Positions 1-7,209 of a stretch of 8,739 bases of DNA are shown in pieces. Position 1 is the stretch's first letter, and the number at the start of each line of letters is the position of its first letter. The notes under the pieces are model-generated. The model had not been told where the DNA came from. It made no database searches and saw only the letters and a program-made list of their open reading frames with translations. Source of the stretch: Hyphomicrobiaceae bacterium (GTDB lineage Bacteria; Pseudomonadota; Alphaproteobacteria; Rhizobiales; MH13); NCBI GenBank assembly GCA_020442235.1, contig JAGRKQ010000062.1, positions 1 to 8,739 of the forward strand, written 5' to 3'. The position numbers and the translations under genes are program-made.

Positions 1-126
1 ACCGTCGGCTGGATCGCGCAGTGGAAGGAAATGGTGGAAGATCCCGAGCAGCGCATCGGTCGTCCGCGCCAGCTTTACACCGGCGCGACCCGGCGCGACT
101 ACGTGCCGATCTCCCGCCGCACCTGA
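1..126 (+). CDS. gltA: Citrate synthase, C-terminal end (partial, 5' truncated by window)
   Basis: Frame 1 is open from the first base and ends in TGA, giving the last 41 residues of a protein that starts outside the window. The segment reads [20 protein letters not shown], then [20 protein letters not shown], and ends RRT. This matches the C-terminus of type II (hexameric) citrate synthases: a tryptophan-rich helix (GWIAQWKEM) followed by the [11 protein letters not shown] segment and a short basic tail. The enzyme condenses oxaloacetate and acetyl-CoA to citrate in the TCA cycle. The catalytic His and Asp residues lie upstream and cannot be checked. It converges on lpxB, the usual neighbour of gltA in Rhizobiales, and a strong terminator follows 30 nt after the stop. 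The family is firm; regulation is not visible. Confidence 0.93.
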   Translation, partial: TVGWIAQWKEMVEDPEQRIGRPRQLYTGATRRDYVPISRRT

Positions 127-155
127 TCCGGTTCGGTGAGACCAGAAAACAAGAG

Positions 156-184
156 CGGGCGCCCTCGAGGCGCCCGTTTCTTTT
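156..184 (+). terminator. Rho-independent terminator of gltA, in the convergent gltA-lpxB gap
   Basis: A perfect 8-bp stem CGGGCGCC / GGCGCCCG (156-163 and 169-176) closes a 5-nt loop (CTCGA). It is followed at once by TTTCTTTT (177-184), the classic intrinsic terminator layout for plus-strand transcription. The hairpin starts 30 nt after the gltA stop and ends about 25 nt before the lpxB stop on the other strand. Read on the minus strand, the same hairpin is followed by CTCTTGTTTTC, a weaker T-rich tail. It may therefore also end the lpxB-side operon, but that direction is much less certain. Confidence 0.88.
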
Positions 185-209
185 GGCCATCAGGAACGCT
201 TCGTACCAA

Positions 210-1379
210 TCAGGGCTTTGAGGATCGTGCCGTCTCGATCACATGGCGGGCGGCCCGGTCGGCAGCCTTTTCTCCGTCGCCGGTCAGCCGCGCACGCACT
301 TCCTGCATTGAGGCGACGAGCGCCGCGCGTTCCGGCGTTTCCTGAAGGAAAAGCAGCATCTGGCGGGCGAGGATGTCGCCGCGCGCCATTTCACCGAGGA
401 ACTCGCGCAGCACCGGCCGCTCCAGGATGTAATTGGGCAGCGAAATCGTCCAGACCTTGACGAGGAAACGCAGCGCCCGCGCCAGAGGATCGAGTTTGTA
501 GAAGATGACGGTCGGCACGCCGGCAACGGCAAGTTCCAGCCCGACCGTTCCGGACGCAGCCAGCGCGGCATGTGCCGAGCGGAAGGCCGCGCGCTTTTCA
601 TCCTCGCCCCGCACGACCCGCACGGCCTGCGGCCAGTCGGCGGTCATGGCCTCCAGCGCGTCGGCAAGATGCGACACGGCCGGAAGGGTGACGTCGACCT
701 CCATGCCGAGCGCGTCGAGTTCACCCAGAACATCGCGCAGGATCGGCATGTGGCGGCTGATTTCCCCGGTCCGGCTGCCGGGCAGGATGAGAAGTTTCGC
801 CGGTCCATCGGCAAGCGCCCTGCGTTCCCCCGGTGCGGGCGCCAGCGCATCCATGCGGTCGGCAAGTGGATGGCCGACATAATGCGTTTCCGGCCCGCCC
901 AGACGACGGTGCACTTCCGGCTCGAAAGGAAGGATCGCCAGCAGGCGGTCGACATAGGCCCGCATCTTCGCCGCGCGTCCCGGCCGCCAGGCCCAGACGG
1001 TCGGGGAAACCCAGGCAAGAATCGGAATTTCCGGCGCTTCCTGCCGCACGCGGCGTGCAACGCGGTGGGTGAAATCGGGGCTGTCGATGGCCACGACAAT
1101 ATCGGGCTTCGACGCAAGGATCGCATCGCCGGTCTGGCGGATACGCTTCAGAAGCGTCGGCAGGCGCTGAATCACCGGCAGAATGCCCATGACCGAGGTG
1201 TCGGAGAGCGGAAACAGCGAGGTGATCCCCCGCGCCTGCAATTGCGGCCCCGCAACGCCCTCAAAGGTGACGGCATCGCCCAGCATGGCCTTCAGGGAAT
1301 CGACCAGTGGCCCGGCCAGCTGATCGCCTGATTCCTCGCCAATCAGAAGAAAGACGCGCAAGGGTGCCTCAGTCGCCAT
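210..1379 (-). CDS. lpxB: Lipid-A-disaccharide synthase
   Basis: The 389-residue product matches LpxB (glycosyltransferase family GT19), close to the usual 380-390. The enzyme joins UDP-2,3-diacylglucosamine and lipid X (2,3-diacylglucosamine 1-phosphate) into the beta-1,6 disaccharide of lipid A, at the inner face of the inner membrane. Family motifs appear in order: GEESGD (14-19), EGVAGPQ (40-46), AIDSPDF (97-103), WVSPTVWAWRPGR (123-135), ILPFEPE (149-155), HYVGHPLAD (166-174), ILPGSRTGEI (198-207), AASGTVGLELA (274-284) and SLPNYILERPVLREFLG (313-329). I chose the ATG at 1379. It overlaps the lpxI stop by one base (TGATG), and GGAGG lies 7 nt upstream. A GTG one codon earlier overlaps lpxI by 4 nt but stands only 4 nt from that SD. 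It is the last gene of the cluster, translationally coupled to lpxI, and converges on gltA. No key motif is missing. Confidence 0.96.
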   Translation of the reverse strand: MATEAPLRVFLLIGEESGDQLAGPLVDSLKAMLGDAVTFEGVAGPQLQARGITSLFPLSDTSVMGILPVIQRLPTLLKRIRQTGDAILASKPDIVVAIDSPDFTHRVARRVRQEAPEIPILAWVSPTVWAWRPGRAAKMRAYVDRLLAILPFEPEVHRRLGGPETHYVGHPLADRMDALAPAPGERRALADGPAKLLILPGSRTGEISRHMPILRDVLGELDALGMEVDVTLPAVSHLADALEAMTADWPQAVRVVRGEDEKRAAFRSAHAALAASGTVGLELAVAGVPTVIFYKLDPLARALRFLVKVWTISLPNYILERPVLREFLGEMARGDILARQMLLFLQETPERAALVASMQEVRARLTGDGEKAADRAARHVIETARSSKP

Positions 1380-2260
1380 CACGCGCCCTCCATATCCTCT
1401 TGCGTCACGCCGAGGATGAAGATCCCGGCATCATTGGCAGCCTGAAGCGTGCCGGCCCGGTCGGCAAGAAAGACATGGCCGGCTTCCAGTGCGATCCCCT
1501 CAAGCCCGGCCCGCGCTGCCTTTTCCACCGTTCGCGGCCCGATGGTCGGAACGTCGAAACGCATGTCCTGTCCGGGCCGAAGTCTTTTGGCGAGCACGCC
1601 ATGGCGTTTGCGGCTGGTGGTGAACTTGTTGCGTTGGCGCAGCTCCGCGACGCGATCGAGAAGACCGTCCGTTCCCTCCGGGCCTTCCAGACCGACAAGA
1701 CGCCCGTTCACCGATATGGCCGCCTGACCAAGATCGATCTGCCCGGCAACGCCGGCACCGCGGCAGGCCGTTACAAGATCTTCCCGCGCCTCGGGGCTGA
1801 CGGCGACCGACCCGAGAAGGCCCTCGCGGCAGAGCAGCGATGGCGCAACCTCATGCGCGCCCAGAAGGCGATAGCCCCGCCCCTCGAAATACCGCGCGAT
1901 CTTGCCGAGAACGCTTTCATCGCCCCCGGCCATCAGCTTGACGATTTTCGGCAGGGCCATGACGGCGCCGGCATCGAGGCGAATGGCGGAAAGGTCCGGC
2001 CGTTTGGCTATACCGCCGACCAGCGTCAGGGTTTGCGCTCCGGATTTGTCCAGCAGCTTGTTGAGGGTTCCAAGCGCGCCCCAGGCGACACGCTCTGCCT
2101 GATGAGACGGAAAGTCGGCCGGATCGGCTTCATCGCCGAGACAGATGACGAAAACCTCGATGCCGTTTTCCTGCGCCGCGCGCGCGACATCGATGGGAAC
2201 CTTGCCGTTGCCAGCAAGGATCGTCAGCTTGTTGTCGGAAAGGATCGGGCCGTCGGCCAT
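1379..2260 (-). CDS. lpxI: UDP-2,3-diacylglucosamine diphosphatase, LpxI type
   Basis: The 293-residue product matches LpxI (DUF1009 family). LpxI hydrolyses UDP-2,3-diacylglucosamine to lipid X and UMP, the step done by the unrelated LpxH in E. coli. Visible landmarks are the N-terminal ILAGNGKVP loop (14-22), FEGRGYRLLGAHEVAPSLL (125-143), LEGPEGTDGLLDRV (191-204) and the C-terminal GVLAKRLRPGQDMRFDVPTIGPRT block (221-244). I take Asp236 in RFDVPTIG to correspond to the residue mutated for the Caulobacter crescentus LpxI structure; this is from memory. The frame is open 29 codons further upstream, but that would overlap lpxA. The ATG at 2260, 16 nt after the lpxA stop with AGGCGGG upstream, fits family length (about 280-290). 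Its place between lpxA and lpxB is the standard alphaproteobacterial arrangement. The stop overlaps the lpxB start by one base. Confidence 0.94.
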   Translation of the reverse strand: MADGPILSDNKLTILAGNGKVPIDVARAAQENGIEVFVICLGDEADPADFPSHQAERVAWGALGTLNKLLDKSGAQTLTLVGGIAKRPDLSAIRLDAGAVMALPKIVKLMAGGDESVLGKIARYFEGRGYRLLGAHEVAPSLLCREGLLGSVAVSPEAREDLVTACRGAGVAGQIDLGQAAISVNGRLVGLEGPEGTDGLLDRVAELRQRNKFTTSRKRHGVLAKRLRPGQDMRFDVPTIGPRTVEKAARAGLEGIALEAGHVFLADRAGTLQAANDAGIFILGVTQEDMEGA

Positions 2261-2276
2261 GGCCGCTGCCCGCCTG

Positions 2277-3080
2277 TCAGTCGTTGCCGGAGCCGCCACG
2301 CGGCATGCTGATGCGACGGTCGGAGGCGTTGCGGATGAACTCCACAATCTCCATCACCACCGAAGACGAGCCGAAGAGGTTGGCGACATCCTCGACGCGT
2401 TCCTGAAGCGTGCCCTCTTCAGAGAAGAGCATCCGGTAGGCGCGGCGCAGCATGTTGATCTCTTCGCGATCGAAACCGCGCCGGCGCAGGCCGACGAGGT
2501 TAAGCCCGCTCAGGCCACCGCGATTGCCCGTCACCATGCCATAGGGAATGACATCATATTCGCTGCCGCTGAGCCCGCCGATGAAAGCGTGCTGCCCGAC
2601 GCGGATGAACTGATGCGCGCCGGATCCACCGCCGAAGATGACGAAATCGCCGATGGTGCAGTGGCCGGCAATCATCACATTGTTGGCGAGGATGACGTGA
2701 TTGCCGATCACGCAGTCATGCGCCACATGCGAGGAGGCCATGAACAGGCCGTCATCGCCGACCGTGGTCAGAAGCCCGCCGCCTTCCGTGCCGCCTTGCA
2801 TGGTGACGTGTTCACGGATCTGGTTGCGCTTGCCGATGACAAGCTCGCTTTCCTCGCCGTGGAACTTCAGGTCCTGCGGACGGTGCCCGAGGGAGGCAAA
2901 GGGGAAAACCCGCGTATCCTCACCGATGCTCGTCTTCCCGGTGACGACGACATGGCTTTCCAGCCGCACCCGATCAGCCAGCTTCACATGAGCGCCGACG
3001 ATCGAGTAAGGGCCGATATAGACATCCGCGCCGAGAGACGCGCCGTCCTCGACGATGGCGGTCGGATGAATGGTGGTCAT
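2277..3080 (-). CDS. lpxA: Acyl-ACP--UDP-N-acetylglucosamine O-acyltransferase
   Basis: The 267-residue product is LpxA (E. coli 262), the first lipid A enzyme. It transfers an (R)-3-hydroxyacyl chain from ACP to the 3-OH of UDP-GlcNAc in the cytoplasm. It is a left-handed beta-helix trimer, and the hexapeptide repeats are plain from residue 4 ([20 protein letters not shown]) to about 190. The catalytic His in SSHVAHDC is His121 (E. coli His125), and His118, His140 and His156 (GGSGAHQF) sit at the positions of E. coli His122, His144 and His160. The helical C-terminal domain runs from about 195 ([20 protein letters not shown]). Upstream codons are open to 3173 but lie inside fabZ. The ATG at 3080 makes a 4-nt ATGA overlap with the fabZ stop, which implies translational coupling, and gives a start ([10 protein letters not shown]) like other LpxA proteins. 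Acyl-chain length choice cannot be read reliably from sequence. Confidence 0.97.
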   Translation of the reverse strand: MTTIHPTAIVEDGASLGADVYIGPYSIVGAHVKLADRVRLESHVVVTGKTSIGEDTRVFPFASLGHRPQDLKFHGEESELVIGKRNQIREHVTMQGGTEGGGLLTTVGDDGLFMASSHVAHDCVIGNHVILANNVMIAGHCTIGDFVIFGGGSGAHQFIRVGQHAFIGGLSGSEYDVIPYGMVTGNRGGLSGLNLVGLRRRGFDREEINMLRRAYRMLFSEEGTLQERVEDVANLFGSSSVVMEIVEFIRNASDRRISMPRGGSGND

Positions 3081-3556
3081 AGGGCGACCTCGCCGCGGTC
3101 GGAAATCATCGCGCTGATCTCGGCTTCGGCGACCTTCTCGCCGTCGACCATGGCGACAGCCATATATTTCCACAGCTTGCCACGGCTCTTCAGCTTGGTC
3201 ACATGCAGCTCCAGTCGGTCGCCCGGCACGACGGGCTTGCGGAACTTCGCCCCGTCAATGGTCAGAAAGAACACCGAACGCGGTCCGCTCGATGGGTCCT
3301 CATTGGCCGAAATGCAAAGAACGCCGGCGGTCTGCGCCATCGCTTCAATGATGAGCACGCCGGGCATGATCGGCTGACCGGGAAAATGGCCGGTGAAATG
3401 CGGCTCATTGAAGGTCACGTTCTTGATGCCGATGGCCGACTTGTCCGCGTCCATGTCGATCACGCGATCGACGAGCAGGAAGGGATAGCGGTGCGGCAGA
3501 AGCTCAAGGATCTGCTGGATTTCAGCCGTGCGCAGTTCGCGTTTCTCTTCGCTCAC
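3077..3556 (-). CDS. fabZ: 3-hydroxyacyl-[acyl-carrier-protein] dehydratase
   Basis: The 159-residue product is FabZ, a cytoplasmic hot-dog-fold enzyme that dehydrates (R)-3-hydroxyacyl-ACP to trans-2-enoyl-ACP in fatty acid elongation. Conserved segments are [14 protein letters not shown] (19-32), [19 protein letters not shown] (49-67) and EAMAQTAG (71-78). The catalytic pair is His57 (in GHFPG) and Glu71 (in EAMAQ), with the 14-residue spacing seen in Pseudomonas FabZ (His49/Glu63). I chose the GTG at 3556: it lies 10 nt after the lpxD stop and is preceded by GAGGGGG. A TTG at 3601 would add 15 residues and overlap lpxD by 35 nt, with no better ribosome site. FabZ sits between lpxD and lpxA because all three compete for the (R)-3-hydroxyacyl-ACP pool. 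The stop overlaps the lpxA start in ATGA. Confidence 0.96.
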   Translation of the reverse strand: MSEEKRELRTAEIQQILELLPHRYPFLLVDRVIDMDADKSAIGIKNVTFNEPHFTGHFPGQPIMPGVLIIEAMAQTAGVLCISANEDPSSGPRSVFFLTIDGAKFRKPVVPGDRLELHVTKLKSRGKLWKYMAVAMVDGEKVAEAEISAMISDRGEVAL

Positions 3557-3561
3557 GAGTG

Positions 3562-3568
3562 CCCCCTC
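3562..3568 (-). promoter_or_regulatory. Ribosome binding site of fabZ, overlapping the lpxD stop codon
   Basis: On the minus strand the lpxD stop TGA runs directly into a G-run (TGAGGGGG), then CACTC, then GTG. The Shine-Dalgarno-like GAGGGGG thus shares two bases with the stop codon and lies 5 nt from the GTG at 3556 (8 nt if GAGG is the pairing core). This decides the fabZ start in favour of GTG and suggests that ribosomes ending lpxD re-initiate on fabZ. Confidence 0.65.
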
Positions 3569-4625
3569 AACTTTTCCCTCGGATGGCCTTGCCTTCGGCA
3601 AGACGCTTCAGCGCGGCCACTTCCCGCAGCGCAATGCGCGCCGGCCGCGCCGGTGTTCCGGCCCAGTCCTCGCCCGGCGGAACCGACGAAGCCACATTCG
3701 ACGACCCTGCGATGCGGGCCCCCTGCCCGATCGTCACATGACCGTTGATGCCGACGCCGCCGCCCAGAACGACATAGTCCTGAAGGATGGCCGATCCGGC
3801 GATGCCGACATTGCCGCAAATGAAGCAGTGCCGGCCGATGGTCACGTTGTGGCCGATCTGAACGAGGTTGTCGATCTTGGTGCCTTCGCCAACCACCGTA
3901 TCGCGGTTCGCACCGCGGTCGATGCAGGAATTGGCGCCGATTTCGACCCTGTCCTGAATGATGACGCGGCCCACCTGCGGGATCTTGCGGTGGCCGGCCA
4001 TGCCCGGCGCAAAGCCGAAGCCGTCCGAACCGATGCGCGCGCCGGCATGCACGATGACATCATTGCCGAGAAGCGCGTGCTGGACAGTCGCCTGCGGGCC
4101 GATATGGCCATTGCGGCCGATCTGCACATCGTGCCCGATCACCGCCCCGGCGGAAATAATGCTGCCGGCGCCGATCCCCGCACGCGGCCCGATCACTGCT
4201 CCCGGTTCGACAACAACGCCCTCTTCAAGCTGAGCGGTTGCATCGACAATCGCTCCGGCAGGAATGGGCGCGCCGCCGAAAGCCCCCCGCAACCGGATGC
4301 CATCGGGATAGAACACCCCGGACAGCACGGCGAAGGCCCCATAAGGGTCGGGCGTCACGATCAGCGTCACGCTTTCCGGCGCCCGCGCCACATGTTTGGG
4401 GCTGATCAGCACCGCCCCGGCCCCGGTCGATTCCAGATGCTTCAGGTAGCGGGTGTTCTCGATGAAGGAGAGATCGCGCGCGCCCGCGTCTTCCACCGGC
4501 GCCAGACCGTCGAGCTCATGGGTTTCATCGACGCCCGGTGCGAGCCGCAGCTCCGCCTGAACCTGACGTGCGAGTGCGCCCAGCGACATCGCCTTCGGCG
4601 CCGGAAAGAAACGGGGACTGCTCAT
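3567..4625 (-). CDS. lpxD: UDP-3-O-(3-hydroxyacyl)glucosamine N-acyltransferase
   Basis: The 352-residue product is LpxD, which adds the N-linked (R)-3-hydroxyacyl chain to UDP-3-O-acyl-glucosamine, the third step of lipid A synthesis, after LpxC. An N-terminal uridine-binding domain (about 1-115; [25 protein letters not shown] at 51-75) is followed by a left-handed beta-helix of hexapeptide repeats (about 120-315) and a C-terminal helix ([13 protein letters not shown], 332-344). The likely catalytic base is His259 in [13 protein letters not shown] (E. coli His239). The [20 protein letters not shown] stretch (200-219) is the loop typical of LpxD rather than LpxA. The frame is open upstream to 5189 inside bamA, but the ATG at 4625 ([19 protein letters not shown]) fits family length and has CAGGG about 9 nt upstream. 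A strong hairpin separates it from bamA. Confidence 0.96.
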   Translation of the reverse strand: MSSPRFFPAPKAMSLGALARQVQAELRLAPGVDETHELDGLAPVEDAGARDLSFIENTRYLKHLESTGAGAVLISPKHVARAPESVTLIVTPDPYGAFAVLSGVFYPDGIRLRGAFGGAPIPAGAIVDATAQLEEGVVVEPGAVIGPRAGIGAGSIISAGAVIGHDVQIGRNGHIGPQATVQHALLGNDVIVHAGARIGSDGFGFAPGMAGHRKIPQVGRVIIQDRVEIGANSCIDRGANRDTVVGEGTKIDNLVQIGHNVTIGRHCFICGNVGIAGSAILQDYVVLGGGVGINGHVTIGQGARIAGSSNVASSVPPGEDWAGTPARPARIALREVAALKRLAEGKAIRGKS

Positions 4626-4647
4626 GATCGGATACCCTGACGCAAGA

Positions 4648-4668
4648 GCGGGGCCCGTCGGGCCCCGC
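4648..4668 (-). other. Strong GC hairpin between bamA and lpxD (possible attenuator or mRNA processing site)
   Basis: A perfect 9-bp inverted repeat GCGGGGCCC / GGGCCCCGC (4648-4656 and 4660-4668) closes a 3-nt loop. It begins 18 nt after the bamA stop in the direction of transcription and ends 22 nt before the lpxD start. On the minus strand it is followed by TCTTGCGTC, which is too poor in T for a convincing intrinsic terminator. On the plus strand the tail is also mixed. I infer partial termination, mRNA stabilisation or RNase processing that sets bamA and lpx message levels apart. The structure is directly visible; the role is a guess. Confidence 0.55.
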
Positions 4669-4686
4669 GTCCTTCGCGTTCTGACT

Positions 4687-7059
4687 TTAGAACTGCGTAC
4701 CGCCGGAGAAGCGGAACACCTGCGTGCGGTCCGAATCCGCCTTGTTGATGACATAGGCAAAGTCACCACGCAGCGGGCCGAAGGGCGAGTTCCAGATGAT
4801 CGACGCACCGACCGAGCTCCGGATGGTGGAATCGTCGTCGATGGCCGCCGCACCAAGAAGGGCCGTCGCTTGATCGGACACTTCGAAGAGCGTTCCGGCG
4901 TCGGCGAAGAGCGCGCCGCGGAAACCCAGCTCCGGCGGCAGACCCCAGATCGGGAACACCACTTCGGCGGTTGCGCCGGCATAGATCGTGCCGCCAAGCG
5001 CATCGCCGGTGGTGCGGTCACGCGGACCGATGCCGGAGGGCTCGAAGCCACGCACCAGGTCGCCACCGCGGAAGAAGGTGTCGAACATGCGCAGATCCGA
5101 AGAATCCCAGCTGAAGATATGGCCGCCCTGCACCCGCAGCATGCCGATGATGTCGAGCTGCGTGGAAAGCGAGCGATAGGCCCGCACATCCGCCTGGGTG
5201 CGGATGAAGTTCACGTCGCCACCAAAGCCGGCAAAATCCTGCGACAGCTGGGCGTAGATGCCCGAGCGCGGCTGACGGTTGGAGTCCAGCGTGTTGTAGG
5301 TCAGCGTCCAGCCGGTCGAAATCGTCAGCGCCTCACCGGCGGCCGCGCGGATGGCCAGCGAGATGTTGGAATAGCACGGATGCGTCAGGAGATCGGCGCC
5401 AGCCGGGCAGCTCGACGGCCGCGGGATGGTGATTTCCTGATTCTGTGCCCCGGCGCGCAGCTGCAGCGTCAGGTTCTGCGTCAGCGGAATGCCGAAGCGG
5501 ATCTGGCCGCCGATCACATCGCTTTCATAGGACGTGTAGCTGTTGTCGCCGGTCACGCGGCGGAACAGATCGAAGCCGAAGGAAAGACGCCGGCCCATGA
5601 AATAGGGCTCGGTGAAGCCGAAGTCGAAGGACCGGCGGCTTTCGCCGCCACCGACGACGACGCGCACATACTGGCCACGGCCGAGGAAGTTGCGCTCCGT
5701 CACGGAGATGTCGCCGATGACGCCGTCGGTGGTCGAATAGCCGACACCGAAGGAGAACTCGCCGGTCGCCTTTTCCACGACATTGACGTTGATGACGACA
5801 CGATCCGGCGCCGAACCCGGCTCGGTGGTGATGCGCACCTCGTCGAAGAAGTTCAGCTGCTCCAGACGCCGCTTGGCGCGGTCGACCAGCACGCGGTTGA
5901 AGGCATCGCCCTCGGCAAGATCGAACTCGCGGCGGATGACATATTCGCGCGTGCGGTGATTGCCGGTGATGTTGATGCGCTCGACATAGACCCGCGGGCC
6001 TTCATCGATGAAATAGGTGATGTCGATCGTCTGCTCGGCGAAGTTGCGATCGCCACGCGGACGGACCTGGGCGAAGGCATAGCCGAAACGCGCCACCTCG
6101 ATGGTCAGGTTCTCGATGGAACGGTCGACCGCATCGGCGTTGTAGGTGTCGCCTTCGTCGGTCTCCAGAACGTCGCGCAGAGCTTCGGTATCGATTTCGC
6201 GCAGCGACGAATCGATGTTGATCGAGCCGAAGGTGTAGCGTTCGCCCTCGTCCACCGTGAAGGTGACGTAGAAGACGTTCTGTTCTTCATCGAGCTCGGC
6301 CACGGCCGAGATGATGCGGAAATCGGCATAGCCTTCCGACAGATAGAAGCGGCGCAGACGCTCCTGATCGGCGTTCAGGCGGTCCGGATCATAGATGTCG
6401 TTCGACTGCAGGAAGGAGAGGATATTGGACTGCGCGGTCTGGATGATGTCGCGCAGCTTGCCATCCGAGAAGGCACGGTTGCCGATGAAGGTGATACGGG
6501 AAACCGAGGTCTTGGGGCCCTCGGTGATCTCGAACACGACGTCGACGCGGTTGCCTTCCAGCTGGATGATCTTCGGTTCGACATGCGCCGTGAAGCGGCC
6601 CGAACGACGATAGGCCTCCAGCACGCGCTGGGTGTCATTCTGAAGCCGCGCCTCGGTCAGAACCGCACGCGAGCGAGACTGGACCACCGCACTGAGGGTC
6701 GCGTCGTCGAGGCGCCGGTTCCCTTCAAAGGCGATGTTGCGGATGATCGGGTTCTCGGCGACCGTGACGACGAGCACGGAACCGCGGCGCTCCATGCGCA
6801 CATCGGAGAAAAGCCCGGTGTCGAACAGGGCTTTCAGGCTCTCGTTGAGATCGCCGGCATCGACGTTGTCGCCGGGAGAAACCGTCAGGTAGGAGCGAAC
6901 CGTCGCGGCTTCCACGCGCTGGTTGCCGACCACCTGAACGGAGGTGATCACGGCTGCATGCGCATTCGACGCTGCGGCAAGGCCTAGCCCCACCAGCATC
7001 AGAACCGCAACGATCAGTCGGGATGCAAAGCCCCCACGCGCCATCTGCAAGGCTGTCAT
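4687..7059 (-). CDS. bamA: Outer membrane protein assembly factor BamA (Omp85 family)
   Basis: The 790-residue product is BamA, the core of the BAM complex that folds and inserts beta-barrel proteins into the outer membrane. A signal peptide has the hydrophobic core LIVAVLMLVGLGLAAA (15-30) and a likely cleavage after SNAHA (35/36). Five POTRA domains fill roughly 37-435; visible starts include ITSVQVVGNQRV, IIRNIAFEGNRRL, SRITFIGNRAF and VERINITGNHRT. The 16-strand barrel follows (about 440-790, starting near GEFSFGVGYST). The VRGF motif of loop 6 is at 669-672, and the protein ends in Phe (FSGGTQF), the expected barrel C-terminus. The ATG at 7059 has AAGG about 9 nt upstream; Met6 is a weaker alternative. 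Two cysteines (551 and 562) lie in what I place as extracellular loop 4. It follows rseP after a 207-nt gap and precedes lpxD; no skp/ompH gene stands between bamA and lpxD. Confidence 0.97.
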   Translation of the reverse strand: MTALQMARGGFASRLIVAVLMLVGLGLAAASNAHAAVITSVQVVGNQRVEAATVRSYLTVSPGDNVDAGDLNESLKALFDTGLFSDVRMERRGSVLVVTVAENPIIRNIAFEGNRRLDDATLSAVVQSRSRAVLTEARLQNDTQRVLEAYRRSGRFTAHVEPKIIQLEGNRVDVVFEITEGPKTSVSRITFIGNRAFSDGKLRDIIQTAQSNILSFLQSNDIYDPDRLNADQERLRRFYLSEGYADFRIISAVAELDEEQNVFYVTFTVDEGERYTFGSINIDSSLREIDTEALRDVLETDEGDTYNADAVDRSIENLTIEVARFGYAFAQVRPRGDRNFAEQTIDITYFIDEGPRVYVERINITGNHRTREYVIRREFDLAEGDAFNRVLVDRAKRRLEQLNFFDEVRITTEPGSAPDRVVINVNVVEKATGEFSFGVGYSTTDGVIGDISVTERNFLGRGQYVRVVVGGGESRRSFDFGFTEPYFMGRRLSFGFDLFRRVTGDNSYTSYESDVIGGQIRFGIPLTQNLTLQLRAGAQNQEITIPRPSSCPAGADLLTHPCYSNISLAIRAAAGEALTISTGWTLTYNTLDSNRQPRSGIYAQLSQDFAGFGGDVNFIRTQADVRAYRSLSTQLDIIGMLRVQGGHIFSWDSSDLRMFDTFFRGGDLVRGFEPSGIGPRDRTTGDALGGTIYAGATAEVVFPIWGLPPELGFRGALFADAGTLFEVSDQATALLGAAAIDDDSTIRSSVGASIIWNSPFGPLRGDFAYVINKADSDRTQVFRFSGGTQF

Positions 7060-7174
7060 ACGTTCTTACCTTGTTTCGTCACGCCGGGCTTGTTTGCGCC
7101 CGATCTCTTTGACGTCCCCGAACCCGGTCGCAAAAATGCGCCCTCGTCTCCACTTTTGAACGCCATCGCCTGCG

Positions 7175-7202
7175 GTTTTACAGGCTTTAAGCGCACACGC
7201 AA
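7175..7202 (-). promoter_or_regulatory. Weak candidate sigma-70-like promoter for bamA
   Basis: On the minus strand TTGCGT (7202-7197) is followed after 16 nt by TAAAAC (7180-7175), matching the -35 and -10 consensus at 3/6 and 4/6 positions. A start would fall near 7168, leaving a leader of about 110 nt. The match is poor and could be chance; the main support is that a 207-nt gap before bamA is a reasonable place for an internal promoter. Confidence 0.2.
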
Positions 7203-7209
7203 GCCATTG

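Noticed and set aside
2261..2347. An extended N-terminus of LpxI (29 extra residues overlapping lpxA).
   Set aside because: The extra residues read lpxA out of frame. The ATG at 2260 lies just after the lpxA stop and gives the family length.
570..4640. Further long plus-strand open frames at 570-1331, 1307-2311, 2145-3377 and 3528-4640.
   Set aside because: They lie in codon register opposite lpxB, lpxI, lpxA and lpxD respectively and have the same explanation as the frame opposite bamA. Several also run across gene junctions. No ribosome site or family match supports any of them. They are likely sources of false gene calls.
3567..5189. A 540-codon version of lpxD extending far into bamA.
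   Set aside because: The extra 188 N-terminal residues are an out-of-frame reading of the bamA 3' end rich in Arg, Ser and Pro. The ATG at 4625 with an SD gives a normal 352-residue LpxD.
4624..6987. A plus-strand open frame of 787 codons spanning nearly all of bamA on the opposite strand.
   Set aside because: It is in exact codon register with bamA, so its stops could arise only where bamA uses TTA, CTA or TCA. These codons are avoided in this GC-rich genome, so the frame stays open by default. The translation shows no recognisable domain, signal or family motif, while bamA is certain.
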